Of a stretch of DNA of 44,812 nucleotides, positions 24,890 to 33,264 are shown one piece after another (position 1 is the stretch's first letter; every line of letters starts with the position of its first letter). Position numbers and translations under genes: made by a program. Below the pieces are notes generated by a model that saw nothing but the letters and a program-made list of their open reading frames with translations, had not been told where the DNA came from and searched no databases. The stretch is from an uncultured Flavonifractor sp. (GTDB lineage: Bacteria; Bacillota; Clostridia; Oscillospirales; Oscillospiraceae). The stretch is taken from positions 1 through 44,812 of the forward strand of contig NZ_CALWXV010000018.1 in NCBI RefSeq assembly GCF_944385615.1, read 5' to 3'.

Positions 24890-27166
24890 TCAGTGTGCCA
24901 CGGTGGCAAAGACCACGGCTGCCCCGCCGGAATTGGGGGTAAGGGCCCGAATGACTACGCTGGCATCCTCCATGCCGGACACAGCAGCCGGCAGATTGGC
25001 AATGCCCTGGTAGCACACCGCCTGCTGGACAGCCGGGTCATAGACTACAAACACGGTTTTATTGTCGATGCTCAACACATAATGTCCGTGGGTGAGCTCA
25101 TTGCCACCCATAGAGGAGATATCCAGGCCGGTCTCCAGATACACATTGCAGGCCGTCATATCGCCGGAGACATTAGATAACGGATAAAGGGACACGGTAT
25201 CCCCCTGCCGGGTATAGGCCCAGATACCGGACAGTGCAGCGGCATCGTTGACCGACTGGCTGGTGTTCTGGCCGTTGGCTTCGGTCCCGTCGGCACTGAC
25301 GTCATAGACCAACAGGTTGGTATTACGGATCACCACGTCTCCATCCTCTAAGGTAACGGCCTTCTCGCTGACATAGCCCGCCCCACCTTCAGTCACTCCA
25401 GCGGGATTGTTGGAAGATTCCGGGCCAAAAGCGCCGTTTTTTCCATAGGGGCCGCCAGCGCCCAGGTCGGTATCGGTCAGGGTTTGCAGGGCCACGGAGA
25501 ACTGCCCCACCGTGCCGTCGGAAAGCACCAGCGAAGCGGTCACCAGGGGCTGGGCACTCTCTGCCACCGGAGCCAGCTCTGCCTCGTCCCCGTCAACCAC
25601 CGTTTCCCCCTCTGCCGGCTCTTCCGGCACCTCGGGCAGCTGTAGGCTGCCCTCTATGGACAACAGCTGGGCATAGCCGGAGCTGATTTCACTGGTACAG
25701 ACATCTACCACGCTGCCGGACTGGTCCAGGCTGAACACGCCTTCCGTACCTTCCGTCAGCACGGGCAGACCGGAGACCGCCGTCCCCAGGGGATAGGTTT
25801 CCCCGGAGATCATCACCTGATCTTCTTCCAGGCTGGTGAGGATACCGGTAACTTGCCGTGTGGGGTAGATATGGGCCACACCGTCAGCCACAGCGTAGGT
25901 AACGGTATCCCCCGCCTGCACCGGGCCATAGACCACCGCTGTGTCGTCAGAGGAATAGCGGTAATCCGCATAGCCCTTGCCGCCGATGGTGTAGATGGTC
26001 ATGCCGGAGGCAGCGGTAACGCTGGAAAGGGTGTCCACCTGGTAAGTAATCACAACGATGTCGGTGATGACGTTCTTTTCCCCGGTGTAGATCTCCACCT
26101 GCCGGCCGTTCTGGGTCAGGTCGGCCAGAAAGCCCGCGGTGGTCTGGTTGTCGATCCAGCAGGCGGACTGGGTGGAGCGGCCCTCTGAGCCTGCAAAAGT
26201 CAAATTGGCCGCAGCGTTAAAGCTGACCCGTTTGGTGGCGGAAATGCGCTCACCGGCAGCGTAGAGGTAGGTATTTTTAAAGGAACAGGAGGGCAGCGCG
26301 TCGGCCACTTGCTTGGCACTGGTGCTCAGGGAGAACACAGCGGCAGGGGTGCGGGCGCTATAATAGATGGACTCATCCTGATAGCACCAGCTGCTGCCGG
26401 GGCGGCCAAAGCTGTCATAGTCGGTAACCAGCAGCAAATCGGGAAGGTAGGCCTCACAAAACTGCTGGATGCCGTCCTGGCTGCCGTTGTAGTCCCGGTC
26501 ATAGTAGCCGTCCACCTTCACCGCCGAAAGGCGGTTAGTCAGGTTGTTAACACCGGTATAGTGTACCATGTTGCAGGTCAGGGTACGGTAACACATCAGC
26601 GCAGCATCCTGTCGGGTCACATGGTCGATCAGGTTCATATCCTGGGTGGCGATTCCCACCTCCATGGCGGCGGATGCCACATTGAGCAGCCAGTCGGTGC
26701 CGGTATATCCCTCTGCCTCCGGGTCATAGCCCAAGGCCACCAACAGCATTTTGGCAAAGGCTGCCCCGCTCAGAGGCTGCTCGGGGTAAAACTGCCCGTT
26801 TCCGTTTCCTGTCAGAATCTGATGTTCCACGCAGTAGGCGATATAGGGAGCCGACCAACGGTCTGCCTCCACATCGGTAAACAGCTGGCTGCCGCCCTCA
26901 AGCAAAGCGGCATTGGTCTGCACCCCCATCATCGAGCAGATGATTTTGGCGGCCTGCTCCCGGGTCAGTACATCGTCAGGATGAAAAGCGCCGTCGCTGC
27001 TGCCGGTAAACACCCCCAGGCCGGTCATAACGTCTACCGCCTCGGTCTGGATGATTTGATCGCTGTCGGTGAACCCGCTGCTGGCCGCCGAAGCGCCCAG
27101 AACCAGAGAGCCGGACAACAGCAGCGTGGACAGAGTAAGCGCCAGAAGCCGTTTCAGGTTGCGCAT
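24890..27166 (-). CDS. SLH-domain surface protein (third SLH gene)
   Basis: Secreted wall-anchored protein of 758 aa. The signal peptide (MRNLKRLLALTLSTLLLSGS, cleavage near ASAAS at about 25-28) begins with the same MRNLKR as the two giant S-layer proteins. Three SLH motifs follow (about 30-82, 92-146, 152-195; GVFTGSSDGAFHPDDVLTRE, GNGNGQFYPEQPLSG). The remaining ~560 residues have no domain I recognise. They contain beta-rich stretches, an acidic Pro/Glu linker (about 515-530) and a segment VNDAAALSGIWAYTRQGDTV. It is much smaller than the S-layer pair and not as codon-biased. It has its own promoter carrying the same 18-bp upstream element as the right-hand S-layer gene, which suggests co-regulation. 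Confidence 0.88.
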   Translation of the reverse strand: MRNLKRLLALTLSTLLLSGSLVLGASAASSGFTDSDQIIQTEAVDVMTGLGVFTGSSDGAFHPDDVLTREQAAKIICSMMGVQTNAALLEGGSQLFTDVEADRWSAPYIAYCVEHQILTGNGNGQFYPEQPLSGAAFAKMLLVALGYDPEAEGYTGTDWLLNVASAAMEVGIATQDMNLIDHVTRQDAALMCYRTLTCNMVHYTGVNNLTNRLSAVKVDGYYDRDYNGSQDGIQQFCEAYLPDLLLVTDYDSFGRPGSSWCYQDESIYYSARTPAAVFSLSTSAKQVADALPSCSFKNTYLYAAGERISATKRVSFNAAANLTFAGSEGRSTQSACWIDNQTTAGFLADLTQNGRQVEIYTGEKNVITDIVVITYQVDTLSSVTAASGMTIYTIGGKGYADYRYSSDDTAVVYGPVQAGDTVTYAVADGVAHIYPTRQVTGILTSLEEDQVMISGETYPLGTAVSGLPVLTEGTEGVFSLDQSGSVVDVCTSEISSGYAQLLSIEGSLQLPEVPEEPAEGETVVDGDEAELAPVAESAQPLVTASLVLSDGTVGQFSVALQTLTDTDLGAGGPYGKNGAFGPESSNNPAGVTEGGAGYVSEKAVTLEDGDVVIRNTNLLVYDVSADGTEANGQNTSQSVNDAAALSGIWAYTRQGDTVSLYPLSNVSGDMTACNVYLETGLDISSMGGNELTHGHYVLSIDNKTVFVVYDPAVQQAVCYQGIANLPAAVSGMEDASVVIRALTPNSGGAAVVFATVAH

Positions 27167-27229
27167 AAAATATCCCTCCTTTTGGGGTTTCTGGAATAGA
27201 GCCTTGGCTCCTGATGGTTTTTATTATCC

Positions 27230-27257
27230 ATGATACCGGATTCACCGCCACCGTCAA
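27230..27257 (-). promoter_or_regulatory. Promoter of the third SLH gene
   Basis: TTGACG (27252-27257) and TATCAT (27230-27235) with a 16-bp spacer on the minus strand, about 64 bp upstream of the start codon. Confidence 0.6.
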
Positions 27258-27271
27258 CCGTTTTGCAGAGA

Positions 27272-27289
27272 TTGTAACACAAGCGTAAT
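27272..27289. promoter_or_regulatory. Shared SLH-promoter element, copy at third SLH gene
   Basis: Plus strand TTGTAACACAAGCGTAAT. It differs by one base from the element at 33247-33264, and both begin exactly 14 bp upstream of the -35 box. Likely an activator site (inference). Confidence 0.7.
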
Positions 27290-27367
27290 GTTACCATGGG
27301 TTTTTCCCATAATATTTCCATAAATCTGCCATTTTCCTGCTCGCTTTGTATCTTAACATTATATATA

Positions 27368-27406
27368 CGAAAAGGGCGCGCTGCTCAATGCAGCGCACCC
27401 TTTTCG
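27368..27406. other. Strong symmetric hairpin in a 361-bp intergenic region
   Basis: A 9-bp CGAAAAGGG/CCCTTTTCG outer stem, one mismatch, then GCGCTG/CAGCGC, 7-nt loop. It stands between the divergent third SLH gene and the right tail-fibre-like gene. No T-run follows outside the stem, so it may be a leader structure, insulator or weak terminator. The rest of 27167-27527 contains the SLH promoter and element, and no gene. Confidence 0.6.
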
Positions 27407-27530
27407 TCAGGATGTGATGATATGCATCTATTTTATACCGGTGCAACAGTTTGGCAAGTACGGCAGCCCATAAGACACGGACGGCTAATCTTTTCGGAAG
27501 GAACGTTCGTCAAAAACAAGGAGGAATATG

Positions 27531-27680
27531 ATGAGCAGATTTACACCAAATTATCAGCTGCACCAGTGGGACCCGGAGGACAATTTCCTGCGGACCGATT
27601 TCAACGAGGACTTGAGCAAGATCGACACCGCTCTGGCCAGCAAGGCCGACAACAGCGCCATTACTAACTTGCAGGGGCAA
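27531..27680. repeat. Inverted homology arm in tail-fibre-like gene (right)
   Basis: Partner of 19231-19380 in reverse orientation; high nucleotide identity over the N-terminal module. Confidence 0.75.
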
Positions 27681-28157
27681 ATCAACAATTTGCCAAACTC
27701 CGATGCTGTTGCCAACCTGCAAAATCAGATCAACGCCCAGCAGCAGCAGATCAACAGCAAACCTAATTTAGACGCTATTACCAATTTACAAAATCAAATC
27801 AACACCCAGCAGGGGCAGATCAACGGGAAAGCCAATCTTGACAGCATTACCAATCTGCAAAGCCAAATCAGTGCCCAGCAGGGACAGATCAACAGCTTAT
27901 CCAGCAGCAAGGCCGAATTTATCTATGGAAGCTATACCGGTAATGGTGGTGTATCACCGGCCCAGGTCATCACCATTGGTTTTCAGGCCAAAGCCATCTT
28001 TGTGTACGGTCAGAACTATACAGGTTTGGTGGATGCCTCTAACTGTTCCAATCTCTTGACGCTTACCACAACTGGCTTCAATGTCGTCTTTTCCCCCCTT
28101 TATGAGGGCACCCCAAATAAAAGCGGCGTCAGATATGCCTATCTGGCTATGCGTTAA
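27531..28157 (+). CDS. Tail-fibre-like coiled-coil protein (right copy)
   Basis: Homologue of the gene at 18754-19380, also exactly 208 aa and inverted relative to it. The N-terminal module FTPNYQLHQWDPEDNFLRTD is almost unchanged, with DLSKIDTAL following. The coiled coil (about 45-125) is built of LQNQIN/QQGQIN units arranged differently from the left copy: it lacks the SLQGQLNSSIGN insert and instead has an extra GKANLDSITNLQSQIS unit. The C-terminal tip (GSYTGNGG...ITIGFQAKAIFVYG...) differs strongly but ends alike in YAYLAMR. The second of two adjacent ATGs is chosen: AGGAGG is then 6 nt away, and the start matches the left copy. It is convergent with the right S-layer gene across a bidirectional terminator. 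Function unknown. Confidence 0.8.
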   Translation: MSRFTPNYQLHQWDPEDNFLRTDFNEDLSKIDTALASKADNSAITNLQGQINNLPNSDAVANLQNQINAQQQQINSKPNLDAITNLQNQINTQQGQINGKANLDSITNLQSQISAQQGQINSLSSSKAEFIYGSYTGNGGVSPAQVITIGFQAKAIFVYGQNYTGLVDASNCSNLLTLTTTGFNVVFSPLYEGTPNKSGVRYAYLAMR

Positions 28158-28178
28158 ACCGGAGTGACAGATAGCAAT

Positions 28179-28210
28179 AAAAGGCCCCCCGGAAATCCGG
28201 GGGGCCTTTT
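28179..28210. terminator. Bidirectional terminator between tail-fibre-like and S-layer genes (right)
   Basis: A 14-bp stem AAAAGGCCCCCCGG/CCGGGGGGCCTTTT with a 4-nt loop, at the same place in the module as the left terminator but with a different stem sequence. Confidence 0.92.
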
Positions 28211-28229
28211 GATTTGTGTTACAAATCGC

Positions 28230-31200
28230 TTAGCCGATGGTCAGAGTGGCGCCATTCAGCTTGAAGGAAGCCAGCTCGTAGTACCAGAAGTTGCCGTCGG
28301 CAGTAGGAGCACCAACAACAACGTTCTCGTTCTGAGCGTCCTTGCAGGTCACGCTGGTGCCAGTAGCAACCTGGACCTTGATGGTAGAACCGGTGCTCAC
28401 ATAGATGTAGTCCTTGCCGTCAGCGGGAACAACCTGCTGATCGTTGACAAACAGCCAGTAAGTAGCGGTGCCAGCCAGGTTCACCTTCAGCATCTCGGTC
28501 TTAGCCTCGGCCTTAACGGTCAGAGTCTGACCCTCAGCCTGAGCCAGGATGGCCTTGGTCAGGGTGTAGGAGCCATCAGCGTTGGCGGGCAGAACGATCC
28601 AGCTGCCGTTACCAATCTGATAGGAAACCACGAGACCCTCGTAGCCCTCAACAGCCTGAGCGGTGAACTTGATGTCGTTGCTGGAGACGGTGTCGCCAGT
28701 GGTGATGTACACGTTGGCATTGACAGAAGAACCAGTAGCCAGCTTCACCTTACCAGTATCGGTGGTGGTGATGGTGATGGTGTAGTCCTTAGTAGTGCCA
28801 TTCTCAGCCTTAACAGTGATGGTCACAGTACCAGCAGCAACAGTGCCCTTGCCGTCAGCCACAATACCGGTGGTACCGGCATCGGTGATAACCACAGTAG
28901 CATTCGCGTCAGCGGTAGTCACAACCAGCTGGTCGACAGTGGTGTCGTTAGCCTGGTTGTAGGTCAGGGACACGGTGTAGTTACCATTGGAATCCTTGGT
29001 AGCCACAGCACCCTTCACGGCAACGCTGCTCACCTCAGTGCTGATGCCAGCAGCGTTGGTGGTCACGGTCAGGGTGTAGGTGACGGAGTTGTAACCAGCC
29101 TTGGACAGGATGATGGTGTAGGTGCCGGCGGTGATAGCGGTAGTGTCGTTAGCGACAGTCTGGCCATTCTGCAGCACGGTCACGGTAGCACCAGCATCGT
29201 TGCAGGTGAAGGCGAACTTGTTCACAGTGGTGTCGTTAGCAACGCTGTAAGCCAGGTTCACGGAAGCGGTGTTGCCCACCAGGTTGGCGGACACGCCCTT
29301 GACCTTCAGGCTGGTCAGAGCCAGACCAGTCACGGTGCCGCTGCCAGTGCCGGAGGACACGTTGGTGAAGGTCTCAATCACGCCGGCCTCGGTGAAGACG
29401 CCGCCGATCTTGCCGGTAGCAGTACCGGTAACGGTCAGGGTGGTGGTAGCAGCCACGTTGCCGGGCACGTTGATGGAGCCAGCAATGTAGATGGTGTTAG
29501 CGGACAGGTTCTTGTTGTAGGCGTAGTTCTGAGTCACAGCGCCGTTGGCATTCACGGTGAAGCTACCGGTCATGTTCACGTCGGAAGCAGTGCTCAGGGT
29601 CAGGGTGCCGTAGTTCACAACCAGGGAGCCGTTGCCCTTGATGGTGCCAGCGCCGCCCATGGTCAGAGCGCCAGTGTAGGTAGTGCTACCAATAACGCCG
29701 CCCACGGTCACAGCAGCGGGAGCATTGATCTCCAGGTTGCCGAAGACCAGCAGAGTGTTGTTGCTGTAGATGTTGATGTTGGCATTGGCCTGAACGTTAG
29801 CAGCCTGCACGTGGCCATAGATGTCCAGAGTGCTGTTAACATACAGAGTGCCGTTGGAGCAGACATGGACGCCATTGCTCACGGTGGTGGCAGCATTCAC
29901 GTTGATATTGCCAGCAACATGAGTGTCCTTAATGATGGTAGTGGGAGCGCTGATGGTGAGAGCGCCGCCGACCTGAGTGGGAACAGTGATGTTGCCGTTG
30001 GACACGGTGTAGTCGCCGTAGACACGCAGGTTACCAGCACCGGTAACAGTGTAGCCGTTGGTGTTCAGGTTGCCCTGGAACTGAACGGTGAGACCAGCGG
30101 GAATCACCAGGTTGAAGTTCAGGGAAGCGGTCAGGCCGTTGTTCATGACCATGACGTTCTTGCCGGCCTGCAGGGCCTGGACAATGTTCATCTGATCATA
30201 GAAAGCGTTGCCAGTCAGATAGACCTCGCTGTAGTTGGACAGGCTCCAGTCGAAAGCACAGGTGCTGCCGAAGCTGCCGTCGCCGTCCATATCCCACACC
30301 CAAGCGGTCTTCAGGGTCTTGCCGCTGTTGGTGTCGATCACAACAGCCCACTTGTCGTTGACATAGTCGAAGCTGCCGGTAGTGACCTCGTCCTTGGCGC
30401 TGTCAACATCGGTGACATCCCAGATGTTGGTGTTGCCCACGATGGTCAGGTACTTGCCGCCGGCATCCACGGTGCCGTTCTGCAGCAGGGAGGTAGCCAC
30501 AGGAGCCACAGCGCTGGCGGTGTTGATGGTGTACTCGCCCTTGCTGTTGACGCTGTACTTGTAGGCCTTCATGAAGGAGGAATTGCTGTTGAAGTAGCTA
30601 TAATCGCTCTTGGAGACGGTGATCACGGAGGTGGTGCCGTCCTCGAAGACAACGTTCAGCTCCAGGTTCTTGGAGTCAACAGCGTTGGCGTTCAGAACCA
30701 GCATGTAGTTGGCGGAGTTGTTGGTCAGCTCAGCGTTGAACAGAACCACGTCAGCCAGAGTAGAGGCAACATACTGACCGCCGGACTTGGTGATGACGGG
30801 GTAGACCTGAGCCTTCACACCGGCATTCACATCGCCCATGTTCTCCCAGCCAGTGGCCACGCCGTACTCGCCGGAATCAGCCAGACCATCATTGTCCTTG
30901 TCGTCGAAGTAGAAGGCAATGGTGTTCTTGTCAACGGCAAAGGTCTTCTGGTTGCCGTTCACCAGCACGTTCAGGTAACCGTCGCCGGTCTCGTACTTGC
31001 TCTGCAGGGTGTACTGCAGGTTGGTGGCATTGTATCTATTCTCGATGTAGGCATAAGCCTCGCGGGAGTCATCAATGGTGATGTTGTCCTGATCAGAGCT
31101 GCTGGAAACGCTCAGATCGCCGTTAGCCTGCAGGCCGTTCAGGTTGAGCACGTTCTTGATGGTCAGAACGTTGTTCTCATTCAGAGAGTACTCAATCACG

Positions 31201-33122
31201 GTGCCCACAGCAGCATTCAGAGTGTTGCCGTACAGGTTCACGTCGCGGGTGCCCAGGTAGGTCTCCAGAGCGGTATCGTTAGCGAAAGCCTTGTCGCTGC
31301 CGACGGAAGCGCTCCAGTCGATGTCATAGGTAACCTCAAGGGAGTCAGCGGTCAGGATCTTGATCTCGCCAGCCTTGCTCAGAGCGTTCTGAGTCCAAGC
31401 GGAACCGATGACCAGACCGTAGTTGGCAACCACATCCTCAGCGGGACGGAAGGCCACGATGTAGCCGTTGGAGTCCAGGATGAAGTCGTACTTGGTGTCG
31501 AACTGAGCGCCGTTGTTCTTGCCGGCGTTCTCGATGTAGAAGCGGGTGATGTCGGCGTCAACCTGAGACTCGACCTCACGGATGTAGGACATCTTGTAGG
31601 TGTTGCCGTCGTCCACGGTGATGTACTGCTCATCAGCCTGATCGCGATCCACACGGGTCATGGTGCCGGTCACGATGGTGGGCTCGGTGATGTAAGTACG
31701 ACCGCCGTACTGGACATACAGGATCAGGTCGTCAGCAGCCAGATCCATGCTGGTCACCACGTCGGCATTGTCCAGAACCTGAGTAGTGGTGCTGGCCTTA
31801 TTGGTGGTAACGGTGGGCAGGAGGCCGTTAGCGCCCACAACAGGTACGTTGATGGTAACGGTCTCGTCCTTGGTGTTGGTGCGGACAACGTTGGACAGGG
31901 TCTCGCGGATGTACAGCACGTACTCCACTTCGCCGTCGTTGTTGTTGTCGATCAGCTTCACGTCAACACCGTTCATGTTGAACTTGCTGGCGGTGGAGTT
32001 CCAGTCATAGTCGCTGATCAGAGCGGAAGCGCTGGAAGCGCTCTCGTAGCCGTAGTTCACATAGTACTCGGTGTTGTCGTTCACGGACAGGCCGGTACCC
32101 TTCAGCAGGTCGGTCACCTTGCTGCTGTTGGCCACAGTGCCCTCGATCACGTTGACCTTGTCGTCCACGGTCACGCCCAGCACGGTGGAGTTGGCCAGAA
32201 CGGTGGTCTTCTTGATGTACATGGTGACAGCCTTACCCAGCATGCTCACGTCGGTGGACACGTTGAAGGTCACAGGCTCCTTCTCCTCCACGTACTCAGC
32301 AACAGTGGTGTTGGAGGTGGTGGAAGCGTACACCTTGACATGATCCAGGGTGGTCTTGCCAGTCTTGGCAGTGGCCTCGGAGTTGGTCTGATTCAGCTCA
32401 GCCCACTCGTTGGCGGTCACAATACCCTCGACCTTGTACACGCCGTACTTGTTGGACAGCAGGGTGCGGTGATCCTCGAAGATCATGGCATAGCCGTCCT
32501 CGTACTTCTGGATCATCTCAACGTCCAGAGCGTTGTAGATGAGCAGAGCAGCGTTGTCACGGTTCAGGTTCTCAGCGGTGGGAGCAGTCAGGTCATCAAA
32601 GATACCCAGGGTAGAAGCCAGAGAGGTGGTCTTGATGGCCCAGGAAGCACCGGTCAGACCCTCAACCTCGGGGTCGTAGCCGATAGCCACCAGCAGCATC
32701 TTGGCGGCCTCATTGCCGGTAACAGGGGCAGTGGGGTCGAAGGTGCCGTTGCCACGGCCGGCGATGATGCCCAGGCTGTAGCAGTAGTTGATGTAGCCCT
32801 TGGCCCAGCTGTTGTCGATGTCAGTCAGGCCAGTCTCGAGGTTGGCGTACAGATCATTGACATCAGCACCCTGGTTCAGGATGGTGGCAATCATCTTAGC
32901 CATCTCGGCACGGGTCACATTATCCTTGGGGGCATAATAAGACCCATCTTCCTTGCCGTTGATCACGCCCAGAATGGTGAGCATGGAAACGGCGTCCTTG
33001 TTGACGATCTCGTCCTTATCGGAGAAGTCGTCAACACCCGCAGCACCGGCGCCGACTACCATCATGCCCATCAGCATGAGAGCAGCCAGAACCAGACTGA
33101 GAGTCCGCTTGAGGTTTCTCAT
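28230..33122 (-). CDS. Giant SLH-domain S-layer-type protein (right copy)
   Basis: Secreted surface protein of 1630 aa. Its first ~341 residues (signal peptide, three SLH motifs, first body domain) are identical to the left copy. Beyond that the two proteins alternate near-identical blocks (for example VEYVLYIRETLSNVVRTNTK and FRPAEDVVANYGLVIGSAWT) with divergent ones. A beta-helix-like part lies at about 985-1255 and two Ig-like repeats at about 1265-1460 (LTSLKVKGVSANLVGN; VSSVAVKGAVATKD). The C-terminus differs in detail but ends LTIG, against LTVG in the left copy. Codon bias is as strong as in the left copy. This copy has a good promoter with the 18-bp element, so it looks like the expressed S-layer gene in the present orientation (inference). 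Confidence 0.93.
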   Translation of the reverse strand: MRNLKRTLSLVLAALMLMGMMVVGAGAAGVDDFSDKDEIVNKDAVSMLTILGVINGKEDGSYYAPKDNVTRAEMAKMIATILNQGADVNDLYANLETGLTDIDNSWAKGYINYCYSLGIIAGRGNGTFDPTAPVTGNEAAKMLLVAIGYDPEVEGLTGASWAIKTTSLASTLGIFDDLTAPTAENLNRDNAALLIYNALDVEMIQKYEDGYAMIFEDHRTLLSNKYGVYKVEGIVTANEWAELNQTNSEATAKTGKTTLDHVKVYASTTSNTTVAEYVEEKEPVTFNVSTDVSMLGKAVTMYIKKTTVLANSTVLGVTVDDKVNVIEGTVANSSKVTDLLKGTGLSVNDNTEYYVNYGYESASSASALISDYDWNSTASKFNMNGVDVKLIDNNNDGEVEYVLYIRETLSNVVRTNTKDETVTINVPVVGANGLLPTVTTNKASTTTQVLDNADVVTSMDLAADDLILYVQYGGRTYITEPTIVTGTMTRVDRDQADEQYITVDDGNTYKMSYIREVESQVDADITRFYIENAGKNNGAQFDTKYDFILDSNGYIVAFRPAEDVVANYGLVIGSAWTQNALSKAGEIKILTADSLEVTYDIDWSASVGSDKAFANDTALETYLGTRDVNLYGNTLNAAVGTVIEYSLNENNVLTIKNVLNLNGLQANGDLSVSSSSDQDNITIDDSREAYAYIENRYNATNLQYTLQSKYETGDGYLNVLVNGNQKTFAVDKNTIAFYFDDKDNDGLADSGEYGVATGWENMGDVNAGVKAQVYPVITKSGGQYVASTLADVVLFNAELTNNSANYMLVLNANAVDSKNLELNVVFEDGTTSVITVSKSDYSYFNSNSSFMKAYKYSVNSKGEYTINTASAVAPVATSLLQNGTVDAGGKYLTIVGNTNIWDVTDVDSAKDEVTTGSFDYVNDKWAVVIDTNSGKTLKTAWVWDMDGDGSFGSTCAFDWSLSNYSEVYLTGNAFYDQMNIVQALQAGKNVMVMNNGLTASLNFNLVIPAGLTVQFQGNLNTNGYTVTGAGNLRVYGDYTVSNGNITVPTQVGGALTISAPTTIIKDTHVAGNINVNAATTVSNGVHVCSNGTLYVNSTLDIYGHVQAANVQANANINIYSNNTLLVFGNLEINAPAAVTVGGVIGSTTYTGALTMGGAGTIKGNGSLVVNYGTLTLSTASDVNMTGSFTVNANGAVTQNYAYNKNLSANTIYIAGSINVPGNVAATTTLTVTGTATGKIGGVFTEAGVIETFTNVSSGTGSGTVTGLALTSLKVKGVSANLVGNTASVNLAYSVANDTTVNKFAFTCNDAGATVTVLQNGQTVANDTTAITAGTYTIILSKAGYNSVTYTLTVTTNAAGISTEVSSVAVKGAVATKDSNGNYTVSLTYNQANDTTVDQLVVTTADANATVVITDAGTTGIVADGKGTVAAGTVTITVKAENGTTKDYTITITTTDTGKVKLATGSSVNANVYITTGDTVSSNDIKFTAQAVEGYEGLVVSYQIGNGSWIVLPANADGSYTLTKAILAQAEGQTLTVKAEAKTEMLKVNLAGTATYWLFVNDQQVVPADGKDYIYVSTGSTIKVQVATGTSVTCKDAQNENVVVGAPTADGNFWYYELASFKLNGATLTIG

Positions 33123-33151
33123 TGGGAATTCCTCCTTATTTATTTTCGACC
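32098..33151. repeat. Right arm of ~1.05 kb inverted repeat (S-layer 5' ends)
   Basis: Reverse complement of 13603-14656. The arms are separated by 17.4 kb (14657-32097) that includes both S-layer bodies, both tail-fibre-like genes, the glycan operon and the third SLH gene. Confidence 0.9.
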
Positions 33152-33203
33152 GTGAATATTAGATGACAGTATTAGGGAACATCTTCTCCACGAGTCTGGC
33201 ATT

Positions 33204-33232
33204 ATCATAATCCATCAAAATCGTTCCGTCAA
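33204..33232 (-). promoter_or_regulatory. Promoter of the right S-layer gene
   Basis: TTGACG (33227-33232) and TATGAT (33204-33209), 17-bp spacer, on the minus strand. The predicted leader is about 75 nt. It lies outside the inverted-repeat arm and so would stay in place after an inversion. Confidence 0.75.
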
Positions 33233-33246
33233 CACCTCCGGCGGTT

Positions 33247-33264
33247 TTGTAACATAAGCGTAAT
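33247..33264. promoter_or_regulatory. Shared SLH-promoter element, copy at right S-layer gene
   Basis: Plus strand TTGTAACATAAGCGTAAT, 14 bp upstream of the -35 box; 17 of 18 bases equal the copy at 27272-27289. Not found in front of the left S-layer gene. Confidence 0.7.

Noticed and set aside
18754-28157. Prophage or diversity-generating retroelement around the tail-fibre-like genes
   Set aside because: No capsid, terminase, lysis or reverse-transcriptase gene, and no template-repeat/variable-repeat pair, was seen. The neighbours are envelope genes.
28164-33155. Open frame of about 1660 codons antisense to the right S-layer gene
   Set aside because: Same artefact as for the left copy. It looks conserved between the copies only because the sense genes are.
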